Assembly: GCF_013450295.1 (NCBI RefSeq)
Contig: NZ_SKBR01000004.1
Location: forward strand, 1-64,000
Direction of reading: 5' to 3'
Length of the DNA: 64,000 nucleotides
DNA from: Streptomyces sp. AJS327
Lineage (GTDB): Bacteria > Actinomycetota > Actinomycetes > Streptomycetales > Streptomycetaceae
In this document: positions 17,444 to 25,548 of the stretch, one piece after another
How the letters are laid out: every line of letters starts with the position of its first letter
Position numbering within the stretch: the stretch's first letter is position 1
Made by a program: the position numbers and the translations under genes
The notes under the pieces: model-generated
What the model saw: only the letters and a program-made list of their open reading frames with translations
What the model was told of the DNA's origin: nothing
Database searches by the model: none

Positions 17444-17869
17444 ATACAGCTCGACCGCCCACTCCAGCAGCTCGACCAGGACGCGGTCGGGGAGCTGCAT
17501 CCCGGCGTCGGCGACCGTGGCGCCTTTCAGGCCCTCGGCGTGATCGGCGGCCTCCTCCGGCGTGCCGAACGACTCGACGACCTTGCCGCCCTTGATGACG
17601 TCCCAGCGGGCGAAGACCTCGGCGGACTCGGGCAGCATCAGCCGCGCGAGGAACACCCGCAGCGACCGGACGATGGAGCGCAGATTCTCCGGGTCCACTC
17701 CCGCCAGGTCGTTCATGTCGACGCCGAGCTGCTTCTGCGTCTGCTGCAAGTCCTCGTAGGCGTCGAGGAACTGGGCGCCCATCACCTCGGGCAGGAAACG
17801 CAGCTCGGTCGAGCCGATCTCGGCGACGTGGGGCTCGGTGTTGAGGGTGAACTGGCGGCGCTGGCTCAT
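17324..17869 (-). CDS. Tail assembly chaperone (short form)
   Basis: The 181-residue protein starts at ATG 17869 (MSQRRQFTLNTEPHVAEIGS) after GGGAG, not at the longer frame start of 17926. It contains RFLPEVMGAQFLDAYEDLQ and LRVFLARLMLPESAEVFARW, a pattern typical of siphovirus tail assembly chaperones that coat the tape measure before tube polymerisation. Past about residue 143 the zero-frame sequence becomes low in complexity, consistent with most coding value lying in the -1 frame. Leader repeat copy E is 30 bases upstream. Confidence 0.8.
   Translation of the reverse strand: MSQRRQFTLNTEPHVAEIGSTELRFLPEVMGAQFLDAYEDLQQTQKQLGVDMNDLAGVDPENLRSIVRSLRVFLARLMLPESAEVFARWDVIKGGKVVESFGTPEEAADHAEGLKGATVADAGMQLPDRVLVELLEWAVELYGGGQRPTGLSGGSATASPPPGTRGRAVSPSKASTRARGR
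17438..17443 (-). other. Predicted -1 ribosomal frameshift site
   Basis: The coding strand reads TAT GGG GGC GGC in the zero frame. After a -1 slip it continues TGG GGG CGG into the chaperone extension. Before this point the zero frame looks like protein, and after it the -1 frame does. The exact slip codon is uncertain. Confidence 0.6.
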
Positions 17870-17899
17870 CGGGTGGCTCCCGTGGTGCTCGTGCTGAGC

Positions 17900-17920
17900 G
17901 CCCGGCCCACAACCAGCGGC
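17900..17920 (-). repeat. Late leader repeat, copy E (tail chaperones)
   Basis: The coding strand reads GCCGCTGGTTGTGGGCCGGG plus C. A possible -10 box, TACCCT, lies 9 bases upstream. The divergent plus-strand gene at 18006 shares the same intergenic space. Confidence 0.75.
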
Positions 17921-18005
17921 GCGCACCGAAGGGTACGCGGTCCGCGAGGACCCGCCTGGGCGTCAGCGTCACGCCCTACCGTGAACGAGAAGGGGAGGTA
18001 CAGCG

Positions 18006-18730
18006 ATGGGGAAAGCCCAGGTGGCCTGGGACGAACTGAGCGCTCGTCAGCGCGCGTACATGGAGGTGATGTACGCGGAGGACCAAGGGCTGGAAGAGGA
18101 ACGGCGGACCCTCGCCGCTCAGGGCCGGTTCAGCGAGAGCCCCGCCCGGGTGTGGCGGCGGATCTTCCTGTCCGGGATGTACGCCCCGACCCCTCGGGCG
18201 CTCCGGGCACGCGGGGTGTGGGAGTCGGGCGCAGGGTCCACCCTGGCGGCGCTCGCCGACCGGGGGCTGATCGAGCTGGGCACCACCGACACCTGGGCGC
18301 AGTTCGCGCTCCTCACCCGCGCCGGCCGGGCTGCCGTACGGGCCGGGCTGGGCATCGCGCCGACGCCGCGCAAGGAGCCGTGGGAGTTGTCCGAGTGGCT
18401 GTGGCGCGAGATGGCCAAGGTCGCCCGGGCCGGGGCCGAGGGGCTGCTGACCGAGGAGCTGTTCGGGTCCGCGCACCTGTACCTCGTCACCGGCTACGGC
18501 ATGCACCGGGGAAATCGGCCGTACCTGGAGGTCCACGAGCAGTTCGTCGCCTATACGCCCCGGGACTTCAACGGCCAGCCGTACGAGGGCCGCCAGGCGA
18601 GCCGTACGGTGCGGCGCTACCGGTTCACAGCGGAGGGCCGGGCGCACTACGTCGAGCACGTCGCGCGGACTACCGCGAGTTCTACCCGGACATCGAGGCG
18701 CCTGACCTGGCCCCGGCCGGAGAGGTCTAG
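18006..18730 (+). pseudogene. Streptomyces hypothetical protein gene with a late frameshift
   Basis: The plus-strand frame from ATG 18006 (AGGGGAGG upstream) encodes about 220 residues of a recognisable Streptomyces family (WDELSARQRAYMEVMYAEDQ; PARVWRRIFLSG; VARAGAEGLLTEELFGSAHLY). The expected C-terminus, DYREFYPDIEAPDLAPAGEV, lies in a frame one base back and ends at TAG 18728-18730. One base appears to be missing near 18666, so the unshifted frame runs on into the opposite gene. The shifted stop overlaps the stop of the convergent neck gene (CTAG). It is cargo read against the operon, and its function is unknown. Confidence 0.65.
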
Positions 18731-19104
18731 CGGCCCGCGCGCAGCGCCCGGCCCAGGAAGTCGTTCGGCCGGGTGCCGGGGTGGTGGACGACGGCGGCGA
18801 ACACGGTCCGCCCGCCGACGTCGAACCGGAGGGCCTTCGCGCGGCGCGGCCGGATGATGTGCGGGCGGGTGCCGTACAGCACGTACAGGGTCGCCGGGTG
18901 GTCGCAGATGATGACGCCCTCCAGGCCGCGCGGGCCGGACTCAATCTTCCAGTCGATGTAGGCGCCCATCCGGCCCGGGGCCTCGCGGCGCGCGATGTCG
19001 GCGACGCGGCGCGTACGGCGGGACAGGAACCTTTCCGCGATCCCGCCCCGGGCGCGCAGCGCCCGCGCCAGCCGACCCTGCTCGATACGCATCTCCACCG
19101 TCAC
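18727..19104 (-). CDS. HK97 gp10-like neck/tail-completion protein
   Basis: The 125-residue basic protein has the gp10-like pattern: an N-terminal helix with ADIARREAPGR, then a beta segment LEGVIICDHPATLYVLYGTR and the C-terminal FLGRALRAG. Such proteins close the head-tail joint. GTG at 19104 follows GGAGG at good spacing. It lies between another connector gene and the chaperones, matching usual siphovirus order. Its stop codon overlaps that of the convergent plus-strand gene. Confidence 0.75.
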   Translation of the reverse strand: MTVEMRIEQGRLARALRARGGIAERFLSRRTRRVADIARREAPGRMGAYIDWKIESGPRGLEGVIICDHPATLYVLYGTRPHIIRPRRAKALRFDVGGRTVFAAVVHHPGTRPNDFLGRALRAGR

Positions 19105-19114
19105 GGCAGCCTCC

Positions 19115-19693
19115 TCACGGGGAATCCTCGGGGCAGGGCCAGCAGCCGGGCAGCGCCACCGTCACCCGCTGCTCGATACCGACGCAGCCGCCCTGCGGCC
19201 CGACGGTGCGCTGCTGGCCCATGACGTACTTCCGGCCGCGCCGCCGCCCGGGCTCCGAGCCGTTGAGGCAGCAGTACAGGGCGTTGAACACGGTCATCGA
19301 GTCGACGTGCAACACCCGGGCGGCCTGGTCGAGTTCGTCGCACGAGGGCGGGCATCCTTCCTCGTCCGGCGTCGGGGCGCAGCGCAGCACCGTCACCGCG
19401 ATCTCGGCCGCGGTGGTCGACGGCATGGGGCAGTTCCGCGAGCCCATCACGGACCGGTCCTCGGTAGGGAACGGGTTGGTGGGGAACAACCGGATCACGT
19501 GCACGGAGAGCTGCCCGCCGTCGCCCTTGTCGCCGCACGGGTCATCGCACCAGTCCCACGCGGGCTGTCCGGGCACGACGCACGCCCGGCAGGGGCATCC
19601 GGGCTGTCCGGGTACCTGGGCCGCGGTGTCCTGGAGCGCGGCGCACACGCAGCCGAGGACCGTCTCGGTCAGCTCGTGCAGCGTCAGCGGCAT
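19115..19693 (-). CDS. Head-tail connector/tail terminator-like protein, cysteine-rich
   Basis: The 192-residue protein begins MPLTLHELTETVLGCVCAAL and carries many cysteines (CPCRACVV, WDWCDDPCG, CPPSCDELD). A beta-rich middle contains AAEIAVTVLRCAPTPDEE, similar in kind to tail terminator or completion proteins. Position between the adaptor gene and the gp10-like gene supports a connector role. The family is not securely recognised. The cysteine richness is shared with neighbouring structural proteins. Confidence 0.65.
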   Translation of the reverse strand: MPLTLHELTETVLGCVCAALQDTAAQVPGQPGCPCRACVVPGQPAWDWCDDPCGDKGDGGQLSVHVIRLFPTNPFPTEDRSVMGSRNCPMPSTTAAEIAVTVLRCAPTPDEEGCPPSCDELDQAARVLHVDSMTVFNALYCCLNGSEPGRRRGRKYVMGQQRTVGPQGGCVGIEQRVTVALPGCWPCPEDSP

Positions 19694-19709
19694 GGGGCGG
19701 GCCTTTCGT

Positions 19710-20531
19710 TCACGGCCAGGTCGTCGTACGGGGGCGTGGGAAGTCCGGGCTGTAGACGCGGGAGGCGGAGGCGAGCCGGCCGGGGTTCACGGCCGCGAGC
19801 CACGCGTCGACGAGCGGCAGACCGGTGCGGCCCTCGCTGTAGATCAGCGTCGGGTCGGAGAACTCCATCTCGAAGCCCTGCCGGTTCAGCCGGGAGACGT
19901 TCTTGTTGCTCTTGCAGCCGCACGAGCTGCCGCCGCAACCCTTGATGTAGTGGCACGCCAGGTCGGACACGGCGGCGATGGCGGCCTCATCGAGGGCGAG
20001 GCCGGTCCGGTACGTCACGGTGAACGTCCCCGGCGTGCCCGACGGGGCGGACATGTCCTGGCAGGTCGGCCAGCACTCGCCGTCGGTGCGCACCAGCATC
20101 CCCGGCGCGTCCACCCGGTACGCCCCGATCACGTCCTCGTCGGGGTCGGGCGCGGTCAGCTCGTCGCCGTCGACGTCGACCTTCACGATGTCGTACACCG
20201 GGCCGGGCAGGTACACCTCGCACAGCTCGCCGCACGAGCAGCCGCCGGTGCACGAGCAGGGGGAGGCGTTGCGCCACAGCCCGTCGACACCCTTGTACGG
20301 CACCCACGGCCCGGCCGAGTCCCAACGGATGCCGTACGCCCAGCCGTCGAGGCAGGAGCGGCGGCACGGCCGCACCTCCACGGGGCAGGACGGACCCCAG
20401 CGGCGGCCGGAGAGCATCCACAGCATGATGCTGGCGACGCGGGTCCATCGGTCGACCGTCTCGGGCTCGGTGTCCTCGGGCAGGTCGCAGCACGTCAGGT
20501 CGGTCGGCCACGGGTCGCACACGTTCGGCAT
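19710..20531 (-). CDS. Head-to-tail adaptor-like protein, cysteine-rich
   Basis: The 273-residue protein starts PNVCDPWPTDLTCC and contains VDRWTRVASIMLWMLSGRRWG, a signature seen in Streptomyces phage adaptor proteins. A loop with many cysteines (CSCTGGCSCGELCEVYLPG) follows, then CHYIKGCGGSSCGCKSNKNV, and a C-terminal VDAWLAAVNPGRLASASRV. ATG at 20531 overlaps the stop of the glycosyltransferase gene. It most likely bridges portal and tail. The cysteine clusters may bind metal or form disulphides in the virion. Confidence 0.75.
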   Translation of the reverse strand: MPNVCDPWPTDLTCCDLPEDTEPETVDRWTRVASIMLWMLSGRRWGPSCPVEVRPCRRSCLDGWAYGIRWDSAGPWVPYKGVDGLWRNASPCSCTGGCSCGELCEVYLPGPVYDIVKVDVDGDELTAPDPDEDVIGAYRVDAPGMLVRTDGECWPTCQDMSAPSGTPGTFTVTYRTGLALDEAAIAAVSDLACHYIKGCGGSSCGCKSNKNVSRLNRQGFEMEFSDPTLIYSEGRTGLPLVDAWLAAVNPGRLASASRVYSPDFPRPRTTTWP

Positions 20532-21244
20532 CAGCGGCCTCCCACCTCGTAGCGGCCGGGGCGGGGGAAGACGGCGCGGATGTGCTGGCCGACGAGACCG
20601 TTGGAGAAGCTGTCCGGCATCGTCGACAGGAACGCGCTCGCGCGGTCGAACTTCGGGCCGCGGTTGAGGACCTTCACGTCGCGGATCTCCTCGCCACCGA
20701 GGCCCGCGAGGTTCCCGTACAGCGTGCGCTTGTGGACGACCTCCAGCCGCTTCCCGATGCCGAGGGCCTTCAGCATGGCCTCCTTCTCGACCGGCAGGGG
20801 GACGTGTAGCTCGTAGGAGAGCGGGTTCTCGTGCCCGAGGCTCACCAGCAGGTCGCGGGTCTCCCGCAGGCCCCGCAGGTAGCGGCCGGATGCCCGGCCT
20901 GCGTAGTACGCCTCGACGTCGGAGACCGGTCCGCGGTGGAGCACGGGCATCCCCTCGTCCTGCGGGCTCATGACGAAGAAGTCGTCGTTGCACAGCAGGA
21001 AGGTCTCGCTCACGCCGGCGGTCACGCACGCCTGCCGGACCGCGTGCGTCGTGTTCTGGTACTTCGTGCTGGTCTGGCGGGTCGGCAGGTGCTTTACGCC
21101 ACGCACCCAGGCGGGCTTGTGGCCGACCAGCCAGACGTGCCGGTGCGGCAGGTTCTCGGCCCACGAGCGCAGCGCGAAGCGGAGCTGCGGGTTCGTGGCG
21201 CCGACCCGCACCGGCACGACGATGTCGACCTCGGGTGTGGTCAC
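20531..21244 (-). CDS. Glycosyltransferase-like protein inside the structural operon
   Basis: The 237-residue protein has an N-terminal nucleotide-sugar-binding-like strand (VDIVVPVRVGATNPQL), a later VWLVGHKP, and the acidic motif FLLCNDDFFVM near residue 86. That motif resembles the metal-binding segment of Stealth-type and GT-A enzymes. GTG at 21244 follows the major tail gene by 13 bases, and the stop overlaps the adaptor start. It could glycosylate a virion protein. The acceptor and sugar are unknown. Confidence 0.65.
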   Translation of the reverse strand: MTTPEVDIVVPVRVGATNPQLRFALRSWAENLPHRHVWLVGHKPAWVRGVKHLPTRQTSTKYQNTTHAVRQACVTAGVSETFLLCNDDFFVMSPQDEGMPVLHRGPVSDVEAYYAGRASGRYLRGLRETRDLLVSLGHENPLSYELHVPLPVEKEAMLKALGIGKRLEVVHKRTLYGNLAGLGGEEIRDVKVLNRGPKFDRASAFLSTMPDSFSNGLVGQHIRAVFPRPGRYEVGGR

Positions 21245-21257
21245 TGTCTTCCGCCGT

Positions 21258-21953
21258 TCAGGAGGTGCCGCACAGGACCGGGGTGTAGGCGCACACCGGC
21301 TCGGGCGGGGCGACGCTGGTCACGAACGTACGGCGGTGGCAGTTCGAGCCCAGGGGCGTCAGGAGCTGGCCCGGCGTGCCGGCCGCGTCGACCGGCATCA
21401 CGTCGTACGGGCCCGTGCCCCAGCCGCCTCCGGCCCTGGTGGCGCCGCTGAGGACGAGGGACACGGCCTCGTTGCCGATCTCCAGGTCGCCGAGTTGACC
21501 GTTGGTCACCCACTGCATCAGGAAGTAGATCCAGGCGCCGTCGCCGCCTGCATCGGCGTCGCAGACGTCCGCGCTGAGCACTTCGGCCCACAGCTCCATG
21601 GCGAAGGCGCTGTTGCACTGGATCGAGCAGTCGTCGTAGCCGATCGGCTCGCCGTCGAAGCCGTACACCACCGGGTTGCCGGTGGTGATCTCCACGAACT
21701 CCGGGGAGACGCTGAAGAAGTTCAGCTCGATGTCGTAGCCGTTGAAGGTCGGGCAGCCGCGCTTGAAGCCGCACTGGCGGCCGTTCGCGGCGGTGTACGC
21801 CACGTCTTCGCCATCCTCGACGTTGGCGTTCATCGCCAGGGTCGCGAAGCAGTCGAAGACGAACCCGTTGTCTTCGCCGCAGACCGGCCTTCCGCAGCGG
21901 TCCAGGCGAGTCACGCGGATCACGTCCGCGTTCGCGATCAGGGGGCAGGGCAT
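21258..21953 (-). CDS. Major tail protein
   Basis: The 231-residue protein (PLIANADVIRVTRLDRCG at the start; later GYDIELNFFSVSPEFVEITT, VSLVLSGATRAGGGWG and PYDVMPVDAAG) matches the cysteine-containing major tail (tube) proteins of Streptomyces siphoviruses. ATG at 21953 has GGAGG 6 bases upstream. Leader repeat copy F lies 28 bases upstream, in line with strong late expression. The tube subunit would polymerise around the tape measure. Confidence 0.75.
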   Translation of the reverse strand: MPCPLIANADVIRVTRLDRCGRPVCGEDNGFVFDCFATLAMNANVEDGEDVAYTAANGRQCGFKRGCPTFNGYDIELNFFSVSPEFVEITTGNPVVYGFDGEPIGYDDCSIQCNSAFAMELWAEVLSADVCDADAGGDGAWIYFLMQWVTNGQLGDLEIGNEAVSLVLSGATRAGGGWGTGPYDVMPVDAAGTPGQLLTPLGSNCHRRTFVTSVAPPEPVCAYTPVLCGTS

Positions 21954-21981
21954 CGTGGGCCTCCACTACGTGATGTGGTCG

Positions 21982-22002
21982 GCCCGGCCCAAAACCAGCG
22001 GC
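21982..22002 (-). repeat. Late leader repeat, copy F (major tail protein)
   Basis: The coding strand reads GCCGCTGGTTTTGGGCCGGG plus C. No convincing -10 box is close upstream. Confidence 0.7.
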
Positions 22003-22081
22003 ATCGACGATGAAGTTCTTCTGCGGCGTGCCCGGCGCTGCGTGCACGCGGGGTGCTCCCGGCGGGGGCCGCCGAGGGCGG

Positions 22082-22606
22082 CTATTCCTTCTGGTGCACC
22101 TGGCGGCGGTGGGTCGCCAGACCGCGCTGGCTCCGGAAGACCCGCCCGCAGTCCTGGCACCTCCCCGCGTCGGGGTCGGCGTCCTGCTCGGGCTCGGGCT
22201 GCGGCCCGGGGTCCAGCTCGGGCTCGGGCTGCGGCCCGGGGTCCAGCTCGGGTTCGGGCAGCGGCTCGGCGTCGGCCGGGTACGCCTCGTCCGGCAGCGG
22301 CGGCAGCGGCTCCCCCGCTACTGCCTCCTGGAAGCCCTCCGCGGTGGCGACGCCGGTCAAGTCCCCGGTGACCGGCGCCGCCGCCTCGCTCCCCCCGGAC
22401 TCGGGGGTGTCCTCGGGAGACACGTAGCGCCGCCCATCGACGAGCGACCCGATCAACAGGCGTTCCGGCACCTCCGTGAACAGGTGGTGCGGCACCGCGA
22501 ACGAAGTCGCCGACGCGGTGCGGACCTTCGGGTCCTGGGCGACGGCCCACGCGGCGAACGCGTGGCGGTTCTCCTGGGTCGGTTCGACGTGGATGCGATC
22601 CGGCAC
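22082..22606 (-). CDS. Structural-region protein with C2H2 zinc finger and PEPELDPGPQ repeats
   Basis: The 174-residue protein has an N-terminal alpha/beta domain (IHVEPTQENRHAFAAWAVAQ; VPERLLIGSLVDGRRYVS). An acidic Pro-rich linker carries two exact PEPELDPGPQ units and a partial third. The C-terminus is a zinc finger, CQDCGRVFRSQRGLATHRRQ then VH. GTG at 22606 follows GGAG. It lies between a connector protein and the major tail gene, so a head-tail junction role with nucleic-acid contact is possible. That is inference. Confidence 0.7.
   Translation of the reverse strand: MPDRIHVEPTQENRHAFAAWAVAQDPKVRTASATSFAVPHHLFTEVPERLLIGSLVDGRRYVSPEDTPESGGSEAAAPVTGDLTGVATAEGFQEAVAGEPLPPLPDEAYPADAEPLPEPELDPGPQPEPELDPGPQPEPEQDADPDAGRCQDCGRVFRSQRGLATHRRQVHQKE
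22187..22246. repeat. Tandem 30-bp repeat inside a CDS
   Basis: Two identical 30-bp units at 22187-22216 and 22217-22246, followed by a partial unit, encode the PEPELDPGPQ linker repeats. The copy number is likely to vary between related phages. Confidence 0.8.
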
Positions 22607-22616
22607 TGACGGCTCC

Positions 22617-23462
22617 TCAGTAGACCTGGACCTGGACGGCGCAGACCGTGCACGTCGTGCCTACGACGTAGGTGCGCTCGACCAGCACGTTGCGGTCGTT
22701 GGTTCGGGTGTTCACGGACGGGGCGGGCCGGTCCGGGGTGACGACGGCCGGGCCGCGGCGGATCACGAGCGGCCCGGTGATGTACAGCCAGGCCGTGCCC
22801 TCCTCGGCGGGTGTTCCGCCGGGGCCGGTGTTCTCCGCGCTGTATCCCGCGCCGATCACGACGCAGTTCCCGGCGAGCGTGGACAGGCCACCTGTTGCCG
22901 GGTCCTCCTTGGCCACGTCGCAGCAGCCCAGGAGGGCGCCGACGCTGGCCGGGACGTGCAGGGTGCCGACGCCGCCGTACGCCTCGGCGAGACAGCCCTC
23001 CAGCCGGGCAACGCCCTGCTGAACGGTCAACGGCCCGGCGGCCGGAGTCAGGTCGATGGCGTCCGCGGTGAGCTTCTGCCGCCAGAAAGCAGACTCCAGC
23101 CCGTACTGCTCGCCCAGCTCCAGCGTTGCTTCGGCGTGCGCGCGGGCCTCCGCGTAGGTCCAGCCGATGGTCGAGCACTCCGAGCCCGCGTACAGGTTGA
23201 TCGGCTCGGCGAACTCGACCTCCGGGCGGCAATACTCCTTCCGCCCGGGCGGCTCCCCTGGCGACTCGTCGCCCGGGGACTCGTCGAGGCACGGGTCGGT
23301 CCAGGCGAGCACCGGGCAGCAGCCGAGGGCCAGCCACTCGACGCCCAGCAGCTCGTGCTCGTCGGAGACGTCGCGTACCTCTGTGCACGCAGCGTTGAGG
23401 ATGCCGTGCGGCAGGGGCCGGCCGGGGATGGCCTCGACGTACTTCCGCAGTCCTGGAGCCAC
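22617..23462 (-). CDS. Head protein downstream of the capsid gene (connector-like)
   Basis: The 281-residue protein starts APGLRKYVEAIPGRPLPHGI. It contains EFAEPINLYAGSECSTIGWT, VQQGVARLEGCLAEAYGGVG and LVIRRGPAVVTPD, a pattern found in proteins immediately after the major capsid gene in cysteine-rich Streptomyces phages. GTG at 23462 follows AGGAGGTGAGGCGCG. It has no membrane segment. A head decoration or connector role is inferred from gene order. Confidence 0.65.
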   Translation of the reverse strand: MAPGLRKYVEAIPGRPLPHGILNAACTEVRDVSDEHELLGVEWLALGCCPVLAWTDPCLDESPGDESPGEPPGRKEYCRPEVEFAEPINLYAGSECSTIGWTYAEARAHAEATLELGEQYGLESAFWRQKLTADAIDLTPAAGPLTVQQGVARLEGCLAEAYGGVGTLHVPASVGALLGCCDVAKEDPATGGLSTLAGNCVVIGAGYSAENTGPGGTPAEEGTAWLYITGPLVIRRGPAVVTPDRPAPSVNTRTNDRNVLVERTYVVGTTCTVCAVQVQVY

Positions 23463-23546
23463 CGCGCCTCACCTCCTTCTGGGTTGGGGCGGTGGGCCGG
23501 CGCCACCCGAAGCACCGGCCCACCGCGGTCAGGGACGAGCCCTCAG

Positions 23547-25190
23547 TCAGGACGCGTCGCAGGAGATGAGGCTCTGCGCGCCGGACTCACCGCTCGGGCA
23601 GACCGGCACGGTCACGATCCGTGTGTCCACGGACCGGTCAACGAGGCCGACGCATTCCTCCGCGAACAAGGCCGTGTAGTCGTTCGTGGAGAACTTCGTC
23701 GAGTCGTGGACGACGCCGAGGTTGACCTCTTCGCCCCGGCCGATCTGGAGCTGTCCGGCCGGGTAGATGAGGAACCGCAGCAGCTCAGGCCAGTTGACCG
23801 CGGGGGTGGCGCCGCCGATGTCGGTCGGGACTGCGGGGCCGATGCCGCGCGCCCACTGGATCATCACGCCGAGCGGCGTGAACAGGTCCTGCACCTGCTG
23901 CGCGGAGACCTGGTCGATCGTGACGCCGTTCCTGCGGGCGAGGTCCGCCAGGAACAGGTTCCGCGACCACCAGGGGAAGACAATCTCCAGCGCGGTCCCG
24001 TCACAGAGGCTGTGGCGCTCGATCATGTCGGCGGCCTGGAGCGCGACGGCCGCGAACACGGCGGACAGCGCGCCCATCGTCTCGGGCACGACGACCGGCG
24101 TGGCGAGGGCGACGGCCTGCTGGAACAGCGCCTGCCTGATCCTGATTTCGTGCGCGACCATCGCGTTGCGCAGGTACCACGACACCAGCTCAGGGAAATG
24201 CCTCTGAGTCAGGATGCCTGCCTCCAGGCAGACGCCGACCGCGTCGCAGCGCATCTCGACCGGGTCCGGGCACGGGATCTTGAAGCACGGCTTCGTGGCG
24301 CCGGAGATGTCGTCGGCCTCGGTGTGAATCCACGTCATCGCGCCGACATCCAGGCTCGGCGTCTTGTAGTAGCGCAGGCCACCACGGGCGAGCTGGATCT
24401 CCGGGGCGTCCCAGAGCATGTCGGGGCACGCGACGTCGACGATGTCGTAGATCGTTTCCGACGGTGCGCACCAGCCGCCGGAGGCGATCAGGTCGCCCTG
24501 CGGCAGACGGCGCTGGTTCGCCGCCGTGATCGCCACGGTGGTGCCCTCCGGCGCGCTGCTGGAGTCGGTGACGATCAGGTCGTGCGTGTACGGATGCCGG
24601 TAGCTGATGACTTGGCCCACGCCACCGCCCGCGGTCTTCAAGGCGTTGGCGCGGGAGATGATGCCGGCCGTGATGTCGGAGAAATCCAGCGGTGCGCCGG
24701 GGGCGTAACCGGGAACGTCGACGGCCGCGGTGATGCTCGTGGTGGGCGGCGGGGCCTCGGGCAGCACGCGGGGCTGGCGGCGCCGTACGCCCGCGAGGTT
24801 GAGCGCCGGACGGGTCACGACCGCGCTGGCCGTCTTCGCCGGGACCGGCTCGGGCTCGGCCTCAGCCTCCGGCGCCGCGTCGGCCGCAGCGGTCGCGTCG
24901 CCGTCGCCCTCGGGCTCCGGGTCGGCCTCGGGCTCGTCGCCGCCACGGACCTGCGCGGCGAGCGCGTCGATCTCGGCGGCGGCCTGCTCTGCGGCATCGC
25001 GGCGCGCGGCCTGCTCGGTGCGGATGGTGTCGACGGCGGTCGCCAGGGACCGCAGCGACTCCAGATCCTTGCCGGTCACGGTGGTGGACTGCGACTTGGC
25101 GTCGAAGGCTTCGACGGCGCCTTCCAGCGCCTCGTTCAGCTCGTCGTCGCTGAGTGCGGTGACGTCCTCGGGGATCTCGAAATCAGCCAT
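23547..25190 (-). CDS. Major capsid protein (HK97 fold) with N-terminal scaffold domain
   Basis: The 547-residue protein begins with an acidic helical delta-like domain (residues 1-about 150; SDDELNEALEGAVEAFDAKS, then a Pro/Glu/Ala linker). The HK97-type shell domain follows, with LRYYKTPSLDVGAMTWIHTE, LEIVFPWWSRNLFLADLARR and AGQLQIGRGEEVNLGVVHD. The delta region would scaffold assembly and be removed by the phage protease encoded upstream. ATG at 25190 has AGG-rich leader sequence, and repeat copy G lies 31 bases upstream. Confidence 0.9.
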   Translation of the reverse strand: MADFEIPEDVTALSDDELNEALEGAVEAFDAKSQSTTVTGKDLESLRSLATAVDTIRTEQAARRDAAEQAAAEIDALAAQVRGGDEPEADPEPEGDGDATAAADAAPEAEAEPEPVPAKTASAVVTRPALNLAGVRRRQPRVLPEAPPPTTSITAAVDVPGYAPGAPLDFSDITAGIISRANALKTAGGGVGQVISYRHPYTHDLIVTDSSSAPEGTTVAITAANQRRLPQGDLIASGGWCAPSETIYDIVDVACPDMLWDAPEIQLARGGLRYYKTPSLDVGAMTWIHTEADDISGATKPCFKIPCPDPVEMRCDAVGVCLEAGILTQRHFPELVSWYLRNAMVAHEIRIRQALFQQAVALATPVVVPETMGALSAVFAAVALQAADMIERHSLCDGTALEIVFPWWSRNLFLADLARRNGVTIDQVSAQQVQDLFTPLGVMIQWARGIGPAVPTDIGGATPAVNWPELLRFLIYPAGQLQIGRGEEVNLGVVHDSTKFSTNDYTALFAEECVGLVDRSVDTRIVTVPVCPSGESGAQSLISCDAS

Positions 25191-25221
25191 GAAAGCCGGG
25201 CCTCCGGTGAAGCAGTGGAGT

Positions 25222-25242
25222 GCCCGGCCCAGAACCAGCGGC
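25222..25242 (-). repeat. Late leader repeat, copy G (major capsid protein)
   Basis: The coding strand reads GCCGCTGGTTCTGGGCCGGG plus C. TAGACT, the same -10-like box as in copy A, lies about 40 bases further upstream. Confidence 0.75.
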
Positions 25243-25332
25243 TTTGCGGGGCGGCCCGGCGTAGCCGGTCGGCCGCCGGATCAGTCTAGCCCGAACCGTG
25301 GGTGCTGCTCGGGCTGGTGTCAAGCGGTGGCG

Positions 25333-25548
25333 TCACGCGCCACCAGGCGTCTTGCGGGTGGAGACCGTCGCGGCCGAGGTGTTGGCCGTACGGCCGGTAG
25401 TGGCCGGCTTCTTCTCCTCGACCTTGCTGTTGGGGTACCGCTTCGAGACGGCGTCCGCGGTGGGCTTGCTGCCGGTCTCGAAGACGATCTTCCCGGCCGC
25501 GGTGACGACCTGGAACTTCTTGCCCTTGCTCTGGCAGCCGCAGGCCAT
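25333..25548 (-). CDS. Small head-region protein
   Basis: The 71-residue protein starts MACGCQSKGKKFQVVTAAGK and ends in a Lys/Thr-rich tail. Small CGCQ-starting proteins of this type are found between the protease and capsid genes of actinophages. The ATG at 25548 shares a base with the upstream stop, so translation is coupled. A role as head decoration or assembly cofactor is possible but unproven. Confidence 0.65.
   Translation of the reverse strand: MACGCQSKGKKFQVVTAAGKIVFETGSKPTADAVSKRYPNSKVEEKKPATTGRTANTSAATVSTRKTPGGA

Noticed and set aside
22187..22246. CRISPR-like direct repeats
   Set aside because: The two units are directly adjacent without spacers and encode an in-frame peptide repeat.
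22476..25289. 937-codon plus-strand frame across the capsid gene
   Set aside because: It spans several real minus-strand genes and their intergenic leader repeat, which a real gene would not.
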